A program made the translations under genes and the position numbers. This document shows positions 30,261-32,089 of a DNA stretch of 32,089 bases, in pieces. The stretch comes from Mangrovicoccus sp. HB161399 (GTDB lineage: Bacteria > Pseudomonadota > Alphaproteobacteria > Rhodobacterales > Rhodobacteraceae): contig NZ_JAATVU010000067.1 in assembly GCF_013184745.1 (NCBI RefSeq), positions 1-32,089 on the forward strand, in the 5' to 3' direction. Positions within the stretch are counted from its first letter, which is position 1, and each line of letters starts with the position of its first letter. Under the pieces are notes generated by a model. The model ran no database searches, was not told the DNA's origin, and saw only the letters and a program-made list of their open reading frames with translations.

Positions 30261-30967
30261 CAATTGACGGGAACTTGGCCGCGATGCGGCGCGCACGGGC
30301 CGGAACGCATGGCGCTCCGGGCGGTAGGCTGGCGCGGGACACCCGCGTCCAGACTCCCGGCGGGATGCGCCGGATGCGCGACCTCAGGGTCGGCGAGATG
30401 GTGGAAACCCAGGACCGCGGTCCGCAGGAAATTCTCTGGATCGGGCGCAGCCGCCTGTCCCGCGAGGATCTGGAGGACGCGCCGGAGCGGCGGCCGGTCC
30501 GGATCCGCCGCGGCGCCCTGGCCCCGGGCCTGCCCCGGCGCGACCTTGTCGTGGCGCCCGAGCACCGGCTGGCGCTGAGCGACCCGGCGCTGGTGCGCTC
30601 CTGCCGATCGGCCACGGTGCTGTTCCCCGCTCTGGCCCTGGCCGACGGCGATGCGATCAGCCTGCTTCCGCCCAACCGCGGCTGGACCTTCCTGCAGCTC
30701 CTGCTGCCGCATCACGCGCTGCTCCTGGCGGAGGGCTGTGCCTCGGAAAGCTTTTCGGAGAGCGAGGCCCGGGATCTCGGCGGCGAGGTCCCGCTCCGGA
30801 TCGACGGACTGCCCGTCGCGCAGGGCGGCCAGCCCCTGCCCTCGCCAGACCTGGGCGAGGCCCGCGCCCTCTGGCGCGACCTGCGCGAACGCAGCGCGGC
30901 GCGCGGGGCACTGCCGCTCCAGCACCAGCCGCGGGTGGCAGCGCACAACGTGGCCGCGCAGGGCTGA
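30257..30967 (+). CDS. Hint-domain protein (Hint_2 type) lacking the usual catalytic cysteine
   Basis: A 236-residue protein. The Hedgehog/intein-like core spans about 20-170: RDTRVQTPGG, MRDLRVGEMVETQDRGPQEILWIGRSRLS, RRDLVVAPEHRLALSD, PALALADGDAI and HHALLLAEGCASESFSES are the blocks normal for Rhodobacterales Hint_2 proteins. Those usually open with Cys-Phe-x-x-G-T; here the matching stretch is RLARDT, so the nucleophile for self-cleavage is missing. There is no signal peptide or RTX repeat. GAGGAGG (30244-30250) supports the ATG at 30257, though it is buried in a hairpin; an in-frame ATG at 30218 has no ribosome binding site. It follows hisA by 69 bases. The function is unknown. Confidence 0.8.
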   Translation: MAIDGNLAAMRRARAGTHGAPGGRLARDTRVQTPGGMRRMRDLRVGEMVETQDRGPQEILWIGRSRLSREDLEDAPERRPVRIRRGALAPGLPRRDLVVAPEHRLALSDPALVRSCRSATVLFPALALADGDAISLLPPNRGWTFLQLLLPHHALLLAEGCASESFSESEARDLGGEVPLRIDGLPVAQGGQPLPSPDLGEARALWRDLRERSAARGALPLQHQPRVAAHNVAAQG

Positions 30968-31753
30968 ACGGACAGGACCGCCCGCGGCCTGCGGCAGATC
31001 CCGGCATCCGGCCGACCCGGACTGGAACGGCGGGCCTGCTGAACCCATGCGCCGCTGGCAGCCAGCAGCGGAACCACACGGCCCCAGTGACATGGGGCAG
31101 CGGCACTGGCCGGGCAACTGCTCGCTGGCGACCGCACAGCAGCTGCGTCTCACCGAAGCCGGAGACGCATTGGCCGGGGGCCGGTCTGTCGCTGGCCCGC
31201 GGCACGGAGGGCCGCCGTGGCCGGGCACCGCGACGGCTGGAATAGCTGGCCCGACCCCGCTTTGCGGTCCGCCAATCAGTTGCACCATGGGCCCGCCGCT
31301 TGGCCTCAAAGCCCGGCGCGCTCCGGTTTGCGGACCTCCCGCAACGGCCGCGGCAGGCCGTGGGGCAGCGGCAGGATGCCCGGACCTGGAAGCGGCCAGG
31401 GCGGGTCGGGGCTGCCATGGCATTCCGGTGCCGCCAGCCTGGTCCGGCCGGGCCCGCCCCGGGCCATCGGCGACGGTCCGGGCCGTCGGCCCCGCCCCGC
31501 CGGTCATGGAGCTGCATGTCATGCAGACCGGCCCTTCGCGTGTCCGTCAGCCCGGCGGCATGGGCTGCCCCGGCCGGACGGCACCGTGCCCGCTGCACTC
31601 AACCAGACAGCGGAAGCGGGAGAGACTGATTTCCAATCGCGCGGGATTGCGGGTGCGGCGGACGGCGGCTCCGCGGGCCGCGGCGCGATGCGCCTGCCGC
31701 CGGTCCCCTGCCCGGCATAGGTGCGGTGATCCGCATCAGCCTCCCGTCCTAGG
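30968..31753. other. Very GC-rich stretch without a recognisable gene
   Basis: These 786 bases are rich in CCGG, GGCC and GCCG words. Several frames on both strands lack stops, but their translations are Pro/Gly/Ala/Arg-rich and show no family motif, as expected from base composition. Small dyads occur: GCCCCA/TGGGGC (31081-31086 with 31093-31098) and CTGCATG-T-CATGCAG (31512-31526). It ends at the CCTAGG (31748-31753) that borders the IS remnant. It may be decayed coding DNA. Confidence 0.5.
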
Positions 31754-31809
31754 TGTTTGATCCCACGGTTTGATGGTTCGATCCATTCGTCGGCATGGAA
31801 GGAAGCACT

Positions 31810-32089
31810 ATGGGACAAGTTCGTCACGGCTGCGCCACGATCCTCTGACCGGAAGGCGAATGTGCGCATTCGCCGAGAGGGGCGCACGCCATCCGAGCTG
31901 CAATACAGCGATCGCAAGCTTCGACCGCGGCGCAGAGCCGGGAACTCGGGATCAATCCGAAGACCGTCGCGAAGTGGCGCAAGAGGGCAAGCTCTATCTC
32001 TTCGTGGCAATCGATCGCACCAGCAAGTTCGCGGTCACTCAGCTGGTCGAGAAGGCCGGCAGACGGACGGCGTGGGAGTTCCCGGAGCA
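31810..32089 (+). pseudogene. Broken IS481-family transposase
   Basis: The N-terminus MGQVRHGCAT (31810-31839) is typical of IS481-type transposases. Three codons later an in-frame TGA (31846-31848) ends it, inside a segment foreign to the family. Family sequence resumes in the same frame at about 31883 with AHAIRAAIQRSQAS, then SRELGINPKTVAKWRKR, the helix-turn-helix. At about 31983-31988 (GAGGGC) it jumps, one frame over, to GKLYLFVAIDRTSKFAVTQL and EKAGRRTAWEF, which in intact relatives lies roughly 100 residues further on, within the DDE domain. The first catalytic Asp region is therefore missing. The family comparison is from memory. Confidence 0.8.
31855..31874. repeat. Palindrome inside the segment inserted in the transposase gene
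   Basis: GGCGAATG (31855-31862) and CATTCGCC (31867-31874) form a perfect 8-bp stem with loop TGCG. CCTCT (31842-31846) and AGAGG (31876-31880) can pair outside it. This lies within the roughly 40 bases that interrupt the family sequence. Confidence 0.6.

Larger units (their letters stand above)
31754..32089 (+). mobile_element. IS481-family insertion sequence remnant (left end; runs off the window)
   Basis: The left end starts TGTTTGATCCCACGG immediately after CCTAGG (31748-31753). IS481 elements are known to target NCTAGN, which fits. A transposase reading frame starts 56 bases in, at 31810, and is broken by a stop, an insert and a deletion. The right end is outside the window, so whether a complete partner end exists is unknown. 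The element is unlikely to move by its own enzyme. Confidence 0.75.

Noticed and set aside
30218-30967. A longer Hint protein starting at ATG 30218
   Set aside because: It has no ribosome binding site and its extra 13 residues are encoded by the hairpin.
27986-31522. A stop-free leftward frame of about 1180 codons covering several genes
   Set aside because: Only its last 297 codons (the LpxR-like gene) have family character, a ribosome binding site and a signal peptide; the rest is antisense to hisA and the Hint gene or lies in gene-free DNA.

Overview
The window is GC-rich chromosomal DNA from an alphaproteobacterium, most likely a member of the Rhodobacterales (Rhodobacter/Paracoccus-like). 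The reasons are the stand-alone F1 operon atpHAGDC without F0 genes, the 339-residue Prs, a family II pyrophosphatase, the DUF2125, YceI and TIGR01459-type HAD genes, the hisC-tyrA-extensin cluster and an RpsD of 206 residues. Most of the window is housekeeping. No CRISPR array, tRNA, rRNA, prophage or recognisable defence island was seen.

Layout. Bases 1-183 hold the start of a leftward gene of unknown function. From 366 to 8306 all genes read rightward: purU, an SH3 protein, ppaC, a HAD hydrolase, a MaoC hydratase, ribF, a YcgN-type Cys-cluster protein, a threonine aldolase and prs. They meet the leftward atpHAGDC operon (13427-8581) across a 274-base spacer packed with dyad symmetries. A methyltransferase (leftward) and gloB (rightward) diverge at about 14.5 kb, followed by clpA and an M23 peptidase with no normal start codon. 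From 18.8 to 22.4 kb, ChaC, ExbB-like and OmpA-like genes read leftward; the last two resemble an ion-driven motor with a very long coiled coil. A DUF2125 gene reads rightward into a leftward hisC-tyrA-extensin operon whose genes overlap by ATGA. Then come YceI, rpsD, an LpxR-like outer membrane protein and a DUF2147 protein (all leftward), and hisA plus a Hint-domain gene (rightward). The last 1.1 kb is 786 bases without a recognisable gene and a decayed IS481-family element that runs off the edge.

How the genes fit together. PurU, RibF, Prs, HisA, HisC and TyrA serve one-carbon, flavin, nucleotide and amino acid synthesis, and Ppa removes pyrophosphate made by such reactions. The F1 sector makes ATP. 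ClpA, RpsD and GloB serve proteolysis, translation and methylglyoxal detoxification. The ExbB/OmpA pair, M23 peptidase, extensin-like lipoprotein and LpxR-like protein all act at the cell envelope.

The most interesting signals are not extra protein genes but structures in the DNA or RNA. (1) A long hairpin buries both the ribosome binding site and the start codon of the Hint gene. (2) Inverted repeats span both stop codons at two convergent gene pairs. (3) A chain of hairpins lies between prs and atpC. (4) A structured leader with possible pseudoknot pairing abuts the purU ribosome binding site. (5) The IS481 remnant carries a palindromic in-frame insert and an internal deletion. All RNA roles are inferences from base pairing read by eye.
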